This document shows positions 31,751 to 39,709 of a stretch of 64,000 nucleotides of DNA, piece by piece. The stretch comes from Amycolatopsis sp. CA-230715 (GTDB taxonomy: Bacteria; Actinomycetota; Actinomycetes; Mycobacteriales; Pseudonocardiaceae). Numbering within the stretch: position 1 is the first letter of the stretch; every line of letters starts with the position of its first letter. Below the pieces are notes generated by a model. The model was not told the DNA's origin. It ran no database searches and was given only the letters and a program-made list of their open reading frames with translations. The translations under genes and the position numbers were made by a program. Where the stretch lies: positions 2,975,501-3,039,500 of the forward strand of contig NZ_CP059997.1 of the NCBI RefSeq assembly GCF_018736145.1, read 5' to 3'.

Positions 31751-31766
31751 ATTTAGCGGGCTAAAT
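31751..31766. repeat. TTTAGC-type palindrome, copy 2
   Basis: ATTTAGC-GG-GCTAAAT, perfectly symmetric over 16 bases, followed by TGTCGTCGGCGG. It is 56 bp from copy 1. Confidence 0.65.
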
Positions 31767-31834
31767 GTCGTCGGCGGCCGTCGGGCAGGCGGCCGGTGCC
31801 CTTCATCGGGGTCACCCTGACGACGACCCGCCAT

Positions 31835-32065
31835 GCCCCGAGCGAAGCGAGGTCCGCGCCGGAGGCGCGGCCATTGCCAGGCCAGCCAGGCACCGGCGAG
31901 CCGGTGCGCGAAGCGCGCCGGGGAGCGTCCAAGTCGGGCGCGGAGCCGCCAGGCTCCCTGAATTTGCGATGGCGGGGGCGTCCCACGCGGCCAACCTCCG
32001 CCTCACCTCCAGAGCTACGCCCCCGGCAGCGCAAATTCTGACGCCCGATAAAGAACACGGGTTTG
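31835..32065 (-). repeat. Right arm of the large imperfect inverted repeat
   Basis: Reverse-complement counterpart of 31425-31655. Its distal end lies inside the frame of the truncated PPOX-like gene at about 32060, indicating that the element replaced the remainder of that gene. A small antisense frame in each arm gives related peptides (both contain HRKFR and a later PGW...GRA.G.DLA.LG pattern), which shows homology but not that they are translated. Confidence 0.6.
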
Positions 32066-32155
32066 CGGGCCGCCGTCCGGGTCCAGGGTCGCGAGCGTGG
32101 CGTAGTTCCGTCCGTCGACCAGCGCGCGGACCTCGTCGGAAAGGGGTACGGCCAT
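32015..32155 (-). pseudogene. Truncated F420/PPOX-class (pyridoxamine-phosphate-oxidase-like) gene
   Basis: The frame begins MAVPLSDEVRALVDGRNYATL, continues ATLDPDGGPQTRVL, and then runs out after YRASEFALPGA. The first 35 residues are the normal start of the F420-dependent PPOX family, whose members are about 130-150 aa. The rest is replaced by the inverted-repeat element, so only 46 codons remain. The C-terminal half was not found nearby. It is read as a broken gene; whether the short peptide is made is unknown. Confidence 0.6.
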
Positions 32156-32246
32156 GCCGGGAGGGTAGCGGGGGCACCCCTAACTCCGGTGACGTTCCCG
32201 ACGTCACACCTGTGAGAACCGCCGACCCTGGATAAGCTCCCCGTCC

Positions 32247-33884
32247 ATGAGCAGCGCCACGGAGCCGATCGGAACGCCGCCGGAGGAAGAGCCGGACATC
32301 CACACCACGGCCGGCAAGCTGGCCGACCTGTACCGCCGCTACGACGAGGCGGTGCACGCGGGCTCGGCCCGCGCGGTGGAGCGCCAGCACGCCAAGGGCA
32401 AGAAGACCGCGCGCGAGCGGATCGACCTGCTGCTCGACCCGGGGTCGTTCGTCGAGCTGGACGAGCTGGCCCGGCACCGCTCGACCAACTTCGGCCAGGA
32501 GAAGAACCGCCCGTACGGCGACGGCGTGGTGTCCGGTTACGGCACCGTCGACGGCCGCCCGGTGTGCGTGTTCAGCCAGGACGTCACCGTGTTCGGCGGG
32601 TCGCTCGGCGAGGTGTACGGCGAGAAGATCGTCAAGGTGATGGACCTGGCGATCAAGACCGGCAGGCCGATCATCGGCATCAACGAGGGCGGCGGCGCGC
32701 GGATCCAGGAGGGCGTCGTCTCGCTCGGGCTCTACGGCGAGATCTTCACCCGCAACGTGCGGGCCTCCGGCGTGGTGCCGCAGATCTCGCTGATCATGGG
32801 CGCGAACGCGGGCGGGCACGTCTACTCCCCCGCGCTCACGGACTTCGTGGTGATGGTCGACAAGACCTCCCACATGTTCATCACCGGCCCCGACGTGGTG
32901 AAGACGGTGACCGGCGAGGAGGTCACGTTCGAGGAGCTGGGCGGCGCGCGGACGCACAACACGAAGTCGGGCAACGCGCACTACCTCGGCTCGGACGAAG
33001 AGGACGCCATCTCCTACGTCAAGGAGCTGCTCTCGTTCCTGCCGGAGAACAACCTCGCCGAGCCGCCGGTGTTCGACACGCCCGCCGAGCCGGGGGGCTT
33101 CTTCGACGAAGCCACCGAAACCGACCGCGAGCTGGACACCCTCATCCCGGACTCGCCGAACCAGCCCTACGACATGCACGAGGTGATCACCCGCGTCCTC
33201 GACGACGGGGAGTTCCTCGAGGTGCAGGAGCTGTTCGCGCCGAACGTGATCGTCGGGTTCGGCCGGGTCGACGGGCACAGCGTCGGCATCGTCGCGAACC
33301 AGCCGACCCAGTTCGCGGGCTGCCTCGACATCGACGCCTCCGAGAAGGCCGCCCGGTTCGTCCGCACCTGCGACGCGTTCAACGTGCCGGTGCTGACCTT
33401 CGTCGACGTGCCAGGGTTCCTGCCCGGCACCGACCAGGAGTGGAACGGCATCATCCGGCGCGGCGCGAAGCTGATCTACGCCTACGCCGAAGCGACCGTC
33501 CCGAAGATCACCATCATCACGCGCAAGGCCTACGGCGGCGCGTACGACGTGATGGGCTCCAAGCACCTCGGTGCGGACCTGAACCTGGCGTGGCCGACCG
33601 CGCAGGTCGCCGTGATGGGCGCGCAGGGCGCGGCGAACATCGTGTACCGCAAGACGCTCAAGACCGCCGCCGACGAAGGCAAGGACGTCGAAGCGCTGCG
33701 GGCCGAGCTGATCCAGGAGTACGAGGACACGCTGCTGAACCCGTACGAAGCGGCCGAGCGGGGCTACGTCGACTCGGTGATCGTGCCCGCCCACACCCGC
33801 GGCCACGTGGCGCGAGCGCTGAACCTGCTGCGGGAGAAGCGCGAGACCATGCCGCCGAAGAAGCACGGGAACATTCCGCTGTGA
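32247..33884 (+). CDS. pccB: Acyl-CoA (propionyl/acetyl-CoA) carboxylase beta subunit
   Basis: Carboxyltransferase subunit of 545 aa that moves CO2 from biotin on the alpha subunit to propionyl- or acetyl-CoA, giving methylmalonyl- or malonyl-CoA for fatty-acid and polyketide synthesis. Family features: KLADLYRRYDEAVHAG near the start, the acyl-CoA oxyanion loop GGGARIQEGV, and in the C-terminal half FVDVPGFLPGTDQEWNGIIRRGAKLIYAYAEATVPKITIITRKAYGGAYDVMGSKHLGAD. Position and the next gene (accE) match accD5 of mycobacteria. The epsilon gene overlaps its stop codon (GTGA). Substrate choice depends on one residue that I cannot place with certainty. Confidence 0.95.
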   Translation: MSSATEPIGTPPEEEPDIHTTAGKLADLYRRYDEAVHAGSARAVERQHAKGKKTARERIDLLLDPGSFVELDELARHRSTNFGQEKNRPYGDGVVSGYGTVDGRPVCVFSQDVTVFGGSLGEVYGEKIVKVMDLAIKTGRPIIGINEGGGARIQEGVVSLGLYGEIFTRNVRASGVVPQISLIMGANAGGHVYSPALTDFVVMVDKTSHMFITGPDVVKTVTGEEVTFEELGGARTHNTKSGNAHYLGSDEEDAISYVKELLSFLPENNLAEPPVFDTPAEPGGFFDEATETDRELDTLIPDSPNQPYDMHEVITRVLDDGEFLEVQELFAPNVIVGFGRVDGHSVGIVANQPTQFAGCLDIDASEKAARFVRTCDAFNVPVLTFVDVPGFLPGTDQEWNGIIRRGAKLIYAYAEATVPKITIITRKAYGGAYDVMGSKHLGADLNLAWPTAQVAVMGAQGAANIVYRKTLKTAADEGKDVEALRAELIQEYEDTLLNPYEAAERGYVDSVIVPAHTRGHVARALNLLREKRETMPPKKHGNIPL

Positions 33885-34117
33885 GTGCCGAAGCTGAAGA
33901 TGCCGAGACCCCGCGTCCGCTGCTGCGGGTCGTGCGGGGCACGCCCGACGATGCCGAACTCGCCGCGCTGACCGCCGTCATCGCCGCTGCCGCGTCCGCG
34001 GGCGCGGAACCGGAGAAGCCGCGGCGCCGGTCCGCGTGGGCGGACCGGTCGGCGCTCGTCCGCGCGCCGCACCACCCTGGCCCCGGTGCCTGGCGAGCGT
34101 CCGGTCTGCCGCGGTGA
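33881..34117 (+). CDS. accE: Acyl-CoA carboxylase epsilon subunit
   Basis: Small acidic-to-basic protein of 78 aa. It contains the family core LLRVVRGTPDDAELAALTAVIAAAAS and a C-terminal tail with SAWADRSALVR, typical of actinobacterial AccE, which holds the alpha and beta subunits together. The GTG at 33881 overlaps the pccB stop (GTGA), and its own stop overlaps the next start in the same way. The protein is expected in the carboxylase complex with the AccA3-like alpha subunit encoded at 50.2 kb. Confidence 0.9.
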   Translation: MSAEAEDAETPRPLLRVVRGTPDDAELAALTAVIAAAASAGAEPEKPRRRSAWADRSALVRAPHHPGPGAWRASGLPR

Positions 34118-34635
34118 CCGACGCGCTCTCGAAGGCCACCAGGACCACGACGGCGGGTGAGCGGGAAACGCTCGAAGCGTTCCTCGACACCTACCGCGCG
34201 ATCCTGCGCGGCAAGCTCGACGGTCTGTCCGAAGTGGACGCCCGGCGCAGCACGGTGCCGTCGGGGACCACGATCGGCGGGCTGGTCAAGCACCTGCGCT
34301 GGGTCGAGCAGAGCTGGATCCAGCAGGTGCTGGCCGGTACCCCCGCGGATCAGCTGCCCGCGAGCCCGTCGACGCCGGACGACATCGACGGCGATCTGCG
34401 GATGACCCCGGAGGACACGGTCGACGGCCTGCTCGCCGACTACGACGCCGAGTGCCAGCGCTCCCGCGAGACCGCGGCGCGCTTCGAGCTGGACGACATC
34501 GGCCGCCATCCGAGGCGCGGTGAGGTGTCGCTGCGCTGGATCTACACGCATCTGATCGAGGAGACCGCGCGGCACGCCGGGCACGCCGACATCCTCCGCG
34601 AGCAGATCGACGGCTCCACCGGCCTCGACGTTTAG
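34114..34635 (+). CDS. DinB-family (DUF664) metal-binding protein
   Basis: Four-helix-bundle protein of 173 aa of the DinB/DUF664 group, which includes thiol S-transferases using mycothiol or bacillithiol and metal-binding proteins. The metal histidines are consistent with GGLVKHLRWVEQSW and a C-terminal WIYTHLIEETARHAGHADILRE. GTG 34114 overlaps the accE stop (GTGA), so pccB-accE-dinB form one operon. The TAG stop lies within the ACGTTTAGC palindrome that also ends the convergent gene. Its link to carboxylase function is not known. Confidence 0.85.
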   Translation: MTDALSKATRTTTAGERETLEAFLDTYRAILRGKLDGLSEVDARRSTVPSGTTIGGLVKHLRWVEQSWIQQVLAGTPADQLPASPSTPDDIDGDLRMTPEDTVDGLLADYDAECQRSRETAARFELDDIGRHPRRGEVSLRWIYTHLIEETARHAGHADILREQIDGSTGLDV

Positions 34636-34647
34636 CGGGCTAAACGT
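34628..34647. repeat. TTTAGC-type palindrome, copy 3, holding two stop codons
   Basis: ACGTTTAGCGGGCTAAACGT is a perfect 20-bp palindrome. Its TAG on the plus strand ends the dinB gene (34633-34635) and its TAG on the minus strand ends the convergent membrane-protein gene (34640-34642). It can also act as a small bidirectional stem. Confidence 0.8.
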
Positions 34648-35263
34648 CGTCGGCGGGCGCCAGGGTCGCGTCGAGGTCGGGCAGCCAGAAGCAGGTTTCC
34701 AGGGTGCGCAGGTGCGCCCACCGCATCAGGGTGCGCCCTTCGGCATACGACCCGGCGACACCGGCGGCGAGCACGACCGCGCAGCACCCGGCCTCGAGGC
34801 GGTGCCCGCCGAAGGCGAGTTCCGCCAGCGCCGCGACGAACCCGAACGCCAGCGGCAGGGTCAGGTTCCGCACCATCAGCGCCTGCGACATCAGCCGGTC
34901 GATGTGCGCGGCGGCCTCCTTGTCGTGCACCGCGATCCCGGTCCGCAGCAGCGCCCAGTTGGCGTCGGCGAAGGCGCGGTCGCGGGCCCGCGGGTTCCGG
35001 TCGAAGAACCGCTCCCGCGTCCGCTGGGTCTGTCCCTTGGCCGGGAGCACCTTGTCCACCAGCGCCCACAGCTCGTAGGTGACGTGGCCGAGCACGTAGC
35101 TGAGGACCACCACGACGATCACCAGCAGCGCGGCGGGCATCGAGGTCACGCGGCCGAGGTCCACCACGTGCAGCCGCGACGCGAGGTAGGCGAGGAATGC
35201 CACGTGGAACACGCCCGGCACGGCGTAGGTGAACAGGTCGAAGATGCCGACGGCGAAGGTCAC
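34640..35263 (-). CDS. Hypothetical integral membrane protein
   Basis: Protein of 207 aa, not assigned to a family. Hydropathy suggests an N-terminal segment (VTFAVGIFDLFTYAVPGVFHVAFLAYL), a second (AALLVIVVVVLSYVLGHVTYELWAL), a soluble stretch rich in charges (RTRERFFDRNPRARDRAFADANW), and two more segments (LTLPLAFGFVAALAEL and CCAVVLAAGVAG). GTG 35263 has AGGAGG 7 bases upstream. The stop lies in the shared TTTAGC palindrome. No operon partner is evident. Confidence 0.78.
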   Translation of the reverse strand: MTFAVGIFDLFTYAVPGVFHVAFLAYLASRLHVVDLGRVTSMPAALLVIVVVVLSYVLGHVTYELWALVDKVLPAKGQTQRTRERFFDRNPRARDRAFADANWALLRTGIAVHDKEAAAHIDRLMSQALMVRNLTLPLAFGFVAALAELAFGGHRLEAGCCAVVLAAGVAGSYAEGRTLMRWAHLRTLETCFWLPDLDATLAPADDV

Positions 35264-35388
35264 CGAGGTCCTCCTGTGCGCTGGATCGCCGACAGTGTGC
35301 CACCTCCAAACTTTCGGCTGTGCCGCCGCCGGAAACGCGGATCTACGGTGAGCTGTCCGGCCCGGCTCGTCGCATGGGGGTTCGAAGC

Positions 35389-37221
35389 ATGTCCCGCAGG
35401 TCACTGCTGCTCGTGGTGTTCACCGCCTTGCTGGCGCTGGCGGGCACGGTGCCCGCGAGCGCGCAGAAGGCACCCGCGTTCCAGCTGAAGAACGGCGTCA
35501 CGCAGCCGGTGTTCTCGGCCGCCGCCGCGATCAGGGAGTCGGTGTGGGTCGAGACCGGCACCGATCTGGACCGCGACGGCAAACCGGACCGGGTCGCCGC
35601 GGACATCATCCGGCCGTCGGAACCGGCGGCGCGGGGCCAGAAGGTCCCGGTGATCATGGACGCGAGCCCCTACTACCAGACGCTCGGCCGCGGCAACGAG
35701 AGCGAGCTGAAGACGTACGACCAGGCGGGGAAGGCCGTGAAGTACCCGCTGTTCTACGACAACTACTTCGTGCCCCGCGGGTACGCCGTAGTGCTGGTGG
35801 ACGTGGCGGGCACCTCGCGGTCGCGCGGCTGCCTCGACGCGGGCGGCCCCGGTGACGTGCAGTCAGCGAAGTCGGTGATCGACTGGCTGAACGGCCGCGC
35901 CGCCGGGTACACCGCGGTGACTGGCGGCACCAAGGTCTCCGCGGACTGGACGACCGGCGCCACCGGCATGATCGGCAAGTCGTGGGACGGCACGGTGGCC
36001 AACGGGGTCGCCGCGACCGGGGTCGACGGGCTGCGCACGATCGTGCCGATCGCCGCGATCAGCTCCTGGTACGACTACTACCGCTCGGACGGCGTCTCCT
36101 ACACCAGCGGCACGATCGACGCGCTGACCAACAGCCAGGAAAGCCAATGGGGCCGCGCGCACTGTTCGGCCGTGCAACAGGAATTGAAGGCGGGCTCACC
36201 GTCCAACGGCGACTTCACCCCGATGTGGGCTGGCCACGACTTCGTGCCCAACGCGGGCAAGGTCAAGGCGAGCGTGTTCGTGGTGCACGGGCAGAACGAC
36301 CACAACGTCAAGACGATCAACTACGGCCAGTGGTGGAACGCGCTGCCGCCGACCACCCCGCGCAAGATCTGGCTGTCGCAGACCGGCCACGTCGACCCGT
36401 TCGACTTCCGCCGCCAGGCCTGGGTGGACACGCTGCACCGCTGGTTCGACCGCTGGCTGCTTGACGTGCACAACGGCATCGAGAACGAGCCGCAGGCTTC
36501 CGTCGAGCGCAGCCCCGACAAGTGGGTCGACGACAAGGCGTTCCCCGCCGAGGGCGTGCGCGCGGAGAAGTTCTTCCCCGCCAACGGAAGCACCGCGGGC
36601 GTCGGCGTGCTCGGCTCGGCGCAGGCACCGGCCGGGACCCGCGAATCCTTCACCGACGACGGGAAGAGCGCCGCGGAGAGCTGGATCGCCAAGCCCGGTG
36701 ACCCGTCACCGTCGCGGGTGCTGTTCAGCACCACCGCGCTGCCAGCCGACAAGCAGGTCTCCGGTATCGGCGGCGTCACCGTGACCGCGACACCGTCGAC
36801 CTCGACGGCGCACCTTTCGGCGATGCTGGTGGACTTCGGCCCGGCGACGATCCGCGGCGAAGAGGGCGAAGGCATCCGGAACCTGACCACGGAATCGTGC
36901 TGGGGAGAGAACCGTCCCGGCGACGACGCCTGCTACAAGGACACCGAGGCGGTCAAAGCGAACGTGAGCGGGCAGATCGTCGCCAGGGGCTGGGCCGATC
37001 TCGCCAACTACGCCTCGCTCAGCACCCCGCGCCAGCTCACGCCGGGCCAGCCGTACACGATGACCTTCCGACTGTCCACTGTGGACCACGTCTTCCCGGC
37101 GGGGCACCGGATCGGGCTCGTCATCGGCGGCACCGACGCGAGCACCATCGCGGCACCGGCGAAGCTGCCGAAGGTGACCGTGGACCTCAACCGGACTTCG
37201 GTGACGCTGCCGACGCGCTGA
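35389..37221 (+). CDS. Secreted Xaa-Pro dipeptidyl-peptidase (S15 family)
   Basis: Secreted serine peptidase of about 610 aa that removes N-terminal X-Pro dipeptides or cleaves related acyl-enzyme substrates. A signal peptide (SRRSLLLVVFTALLALAGTVPASA) precedes the catalytic alpha/beta-hydrolase domain. The nucleophile is the Ser in GKSWDGT, the Asp in VVHGQNDHNV and the His in SQTGHVDPF. The C-terminal jelly-roll part (from about residue 420) matches the X-Pro/CocE family. The start is uncertain: ATG 35389 has GGGGG nearby; ATG 35374 is also possible. A strong terminator follows 11 bp after the stop. Confidence 0.9.
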   Translation: MSRRSLLLVVFTALLALAGTVPASAQKAPAFQLKNGVTQPVFSAAAAIRESVWVETGTDLDRDGKPDRVAADIIRPSEPAARGQKVPVIMDASPYYQTLGRGNESELKTYDQAGKAVKYPLFYDNYFVPRGYAVVLVDVAGTSRSRGCLDAGGPGDVQSAKSVIDWLNGRAAGYTAVTGGTKVSADWTTGATGMIGKSWDGTVANGVAATGVDGLRTIVPIAAISSWYDYYRSDGVSYTSGTIDALTNSQESQWGRAHCSAVQQELKAGSPSNGDFTPMWAGHDFVPNAGKVKASVFVVHGQNDHNVKTINYGQWWNALPPTTPRKIWLSQTGHVDPFDFRRQAWVDTLHRWFDRWLLDVHNGIENEPQASVERSPDKWVDDKAFPAEGVRAEKFFPANGSTAGVGVLGSAQAPAGTRESFTDDGKSAAESWIAKPGDPSPSRVLFSTTALPADKQVSGIGGVTVTATPSTSTAHLSAMLVDFGPATIRGEEGEGIRNLTTESCWGENRPGDDACYKDTEAVKANVSGQIVARGWADLANYASLSTPRQLTPGQPYTMTFRLSTVDHVFPAGHRIGLVIGGTDASTIAAPAKLPKVTVDLNRTSVTLPTR

Positions 37222-37232
37222 CCCCCTCCAGA

Positions 37233-37272
37233 GCGGGCCCCCTTCGCATCGCGAAGGGGGCCCGCCTCTTTT
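37233..37272 (+). terminator. Intrinsic terminator of the S15 peptidase gene
   Basis: Arms GCGGGCCCCCTTCGC (37233-37247) and GCGAAGGGGGCCCGC (37251-37265) are perfectly paired around ATC and are followed by CTCTTTT. The stop codon is 11 bp upstream. Confidence 0.9.
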
Positions 37273-37335
37273 CACACTGCGTAACCGAAGCACTTCGGGA
37301 ACGGCATCGACAGCTTGCTAGCCCGAGCCGTATAG

Positions 37336-37345
37336 TCCACGTGGA
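37336..37345. promoter_or_regulatory. Candidate PadR operator
   Basis: TCCACGTGGA is a perfect 10-bp palindrome within TATAGTCCACGTGGAATA, about 40 bp upstream of the padR ATG. It overlaps a probable -10 region. It is the likely autoregulatory site. Confidence 0.5.
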
Positions 37346-37383
37346 ATAAACGACGCGGACTCATCGGAGCGGAGCACGAGACG

Positions 37384-38031
37384 ATGGCACCACCGAAGTT
37401 GACGCCGCTCGCGCTCGCGGTGCTCGAACTGCTGCACGAGAAGCCGTTGCACCCGTACGAAATGGCCCAGCTGATGCGGGACCGGTGCGTCGACAACCGG
37501 GTCAACATCAAGCCGGGCTCGCTGTACCACACGGTCGACCGGCTACTCGGCAACGGATACATCCGCGTCGTGGACACACAGCGCGACGGCAGGCGGCCGG
37601 AGCGGACGGTCTACGGGATGACCGACGAGGGCAGGGCCGCCTTCGTCGCGCGCGCCGTCGCGATCCTGGGCACCGTCGCCGACGAACGGCCCGAATACAC
37701 CTCGGGGCTCGCGGTCATCGACGATCTCGACCCCGGCGTGGTGGTCGAGCAGCTCATCAACCGCGCGATGAAGCTCAGGGCGACGATCGCGGGATTCCGC
37801 GTGTACGAAAAACAGCTCCAGGACGAAGAAGTCCCGGAGATCTACTGGGTGGATTGGCGGTTCACGGCCGCGCGGACGGAGTTCGAGCTGGCCTGGACCG
37901 AAAAGCTCATCGACGACATCAAATCCGGGCGGCTCGAATGGCAGCACGCCGACCGCCACCGGACCACCGATCTACGCCTCGTCGGCGACGAGGATTCCCA
38001 TGAGGACAGGGGCAATGACAAGACCGGTTAA
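37384..38031 (+). CDS. PadR-family transcriptional regulator
   Basis: Regulator of 215 aa. The N-terminal winged helix is standard PadR (LTPLALAVLELLHEKPLHPYEMAQLMRDR, then IKPGSLYHTVDRLLGNGYIRVV), followed by a beta wing and a C-terminal helical dimerisation region. Its 3' end overlaps the next gene by 32 bp, so it is co-expressed with and probably represses the MFS exporter. A palindrome lies about 40 bp upstream. The inducer is unknown. Confidence 0.92.
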   Translation: MAPPKLTPLALAVLELLHEKPLHPYEMAQLMRDRCVDNRVNIKPGSLYHTVDRLLGNGYIRVVDTQRDGRRPERTVYGMTDEGRAAFVARAVAILGTVADERPEYTSGLAVIDDLDPGVVVEQLINRAMKLRATIAGFRVYEKQLQDEEVPEIYWVDWRFTAARTEFELAWTEKLIDDIKSGRLEWQHADRHRTTDLRLVGDEDSHEDRGNDKTG

Positions 38032-39628
38032 CCCGTGGGCCGCGCTTTCCGCGCTGTGCCTCGGTTTCTTCATGATTCTGCTGGACACCACCATCGTGAT
38101 GATCGCCATCCCGGCGATGCTGCGCGGCCTCGGCGCCGGGCTCAACGCGGTGGTCTGGGTCAGCAGCGTCTACCTGCTCACCTACGCGGTGCCGATGCTG
38201 TTCACCAGCAGGCTCGGCGACCGCTTCGGCCCGAAGCGCGTCTTCGTCGCCGGGCTGGTCGTGTTCACCGCGGCGTCGCTGTGGTGCGGGCTCGCGGGCA
38301 CCGTCGAAATGCTCATCGCGGCGCGCGCGGTGCAGGGGCTCGGCGCCGCGCTGATGACACCGCAGACGCTCGCGTTCATCGGCCACCTCTTCCCGCCCGC
38401 GAAGCGCGGCGGCGCGATGGGCGTGTGGGGCGCGGTCGCCGGGGTCGCCTCGATCACCGGCCCGCTGCTCGGCGGCGTGCTGGTCGACCACCTCGGCTGG
38501 GAGTGGATCTTCTACGTCAACGTGCCGATCGGCGTGGTGACGCTGGTGATGACGCTCGTGCTGGTGCCGGACTGGCAGCCGAAGCACGCGCACTCGTTCG
38601 ACCTGCTCGGCATCTTCCTCTCCGCGGCGGGCCTGTTCTGCGTCGTGTTCGGCATCCAGAACGGGCAGCAGTACCACTGGGGCACCGTCGCGGGCGGGAT
38701 CACCGTGTTCGAGCTGATCGGCGCCGGGGTCGTGTTCCTCGTCGCGTTCGTGGTGTGGCAGCGCTACAACCGCAAGGAACCGCTGATCCCGCTGCGGGTG
38801 TTCGGCAACCGGAACTTCTCGGCGGGCACCGCGACCGGGACCGCGCTGCAGTTCGGGCTGGTCGGGATGTTCGTGCCGATCACCATCTACATCCAGTCCG
38901 TGGTCGGGCTCTCCCCCACCATGGCCGGGCTGCTGACCGCGCCGATGTCGCTGCTCTCCGGCGTCGCGGCACCGCTCGCCGGGCGGCTGTCGGACCGGAT
39001 GAGCGCGAAGTACCTGATGATGGGCGGGCTCGCCGCGATGGCCGCCGGTCTCGGCGTCCTCGCCTGGCAGGCCCAGCCGGACACGAACCCGTGGGCGCTG
39101 ATCCCCGGGCTCTGCGTGACCGGGCTCGGGATGGGCTTCATCTTCGCGCCGATGAGCAACGCCACGATGTCCGGTGTGGACCGTCCGCTCGCCGGTGCCG
39201 CGTCGGGGATCTACAACACCGCGCGCCAGGTCGGCGGTGTGCTCGGCAGCGCGGCGATGGGTGTGCTGCTGCAGGCGCAGATCGCCGGATCGCTCAGTTC
39301 GGAGGCCGAGAAGGCGTCGAGCGCGCTGCCGCCGGAGTTCCGACAGCAGTTCGTCGAAGGCTTCGCCGGCGCTTCGGCGAACGAGTTCGGCGCCAGCGCC
39401 GCACCCGCGCTGCCGCCGGGCGTGCCAGCCGACGTCGCCGCGCGGATCGGCGAGGTGGCGACCAATGTCGTCCACAATGGACTGACCGACGCCGCGAAGA
39501 CCTCGCTGCTGCTCCCGATCGGTGTGCTGCTGCTCGGCGTGGTGGCGGCCGCGACGATGAAACGCGGCACCGCCTCCGGCCACGTTCCCCGGCAGACTCC
39601 CGCCGCGGAACCGGCCCCGGTGAGCTGA
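38000..39628 (+). CDS. MFS exporter, DHA2-like (14 TM), under PadR
   Basis: Efflux permease of 542 aa. TM1 holds LGFFMILLDTTIVMIAIPAM, the loop TSRLGDRFGPKRVF follows, and motif C is VWGAVAGVASITGPLLGG. Hydropathy suggests 14 segments with a soluble loop of about 60 residues between the last two (SSEAEKASSALPPEF to ARIGEVATN). The start may be ATG 38000 or ATG 38015; both have possible ribosome sites. The gene overlaps padR and is the natural target. It ends 6 bp before a two-hairpin repeat unit, which is probably its terminator. Confidence 0.92.
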   Translation: MRTGAMTRPVNPWAALSALCLGFFMILLDTTIVMIAIPAMLRGLGAGLNAVVWVSSVYLLTYAVPMLFTSRLGDRFGPKRVFVAGLVVFTAASLWCGLAGTVEMLIAARAVQGLGAALMTPQTLAFIGHLFPPAKRGGAMGVWGAVAGVASITGPLLGGVLVDHLGWEWIFYVNVPIGVVTLVMTLVLVPDWQPKHAHSFDLLGIFLSAAGLFCVVFGIQNGQQYHWGTVAGGITVFELIGAGVVFLVAFVVWQRYNRKEPLIPLRVFGNRNFSAGTATGTALQFGLVGMFVPITIYIQSVVGLSPTMAGLLTAPMSLLSGVAAPLAGRLSDRMSAKYLMMGGLAAMAAGLGVLAWQAQPDTNPWALIPGLCVTGLGMGFIFAPMSNATMSGVDRPLAGAASGIYNTARQVGGVLGSAAMGVLLQAQIAGSLSSEAEKASSALPPEFRQQFVEGFAGASANEFGASAAPALPPGVPADVAARIGEVATNVVHNGLTDAAKTSLLLPIGVLLLGVVAAATMKRGTASGHVPRQTPAAEPAPVS

Positions 39629-39634
39629 CCCCTG

Positions 39635-39685
39635 CCCCGAAGGTGGCTTTCAGGGCATTGAGCGCCCCGAAGGTCACCTTCGGGG
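39635..39685 (+). repeat. Two-hairpin unit between MFS and GT-C genes
   Basis: Hairpins 39635-39655 (CCCCGAAGG / CTTTCAGGG) and 39665-39685 (CCCCGAAGG / CCTTCGGGG) are 30 bp apart, with the loops TGG and TCA. They lie between the convergent stops of the MFS (+) and glycosyltransferase-like (-) genes and probably terminate both. Confidence 0.75.
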
Positions 39686-39709
39686 CAGGTGAGCGGGCCC
39701 CGATCCGGA

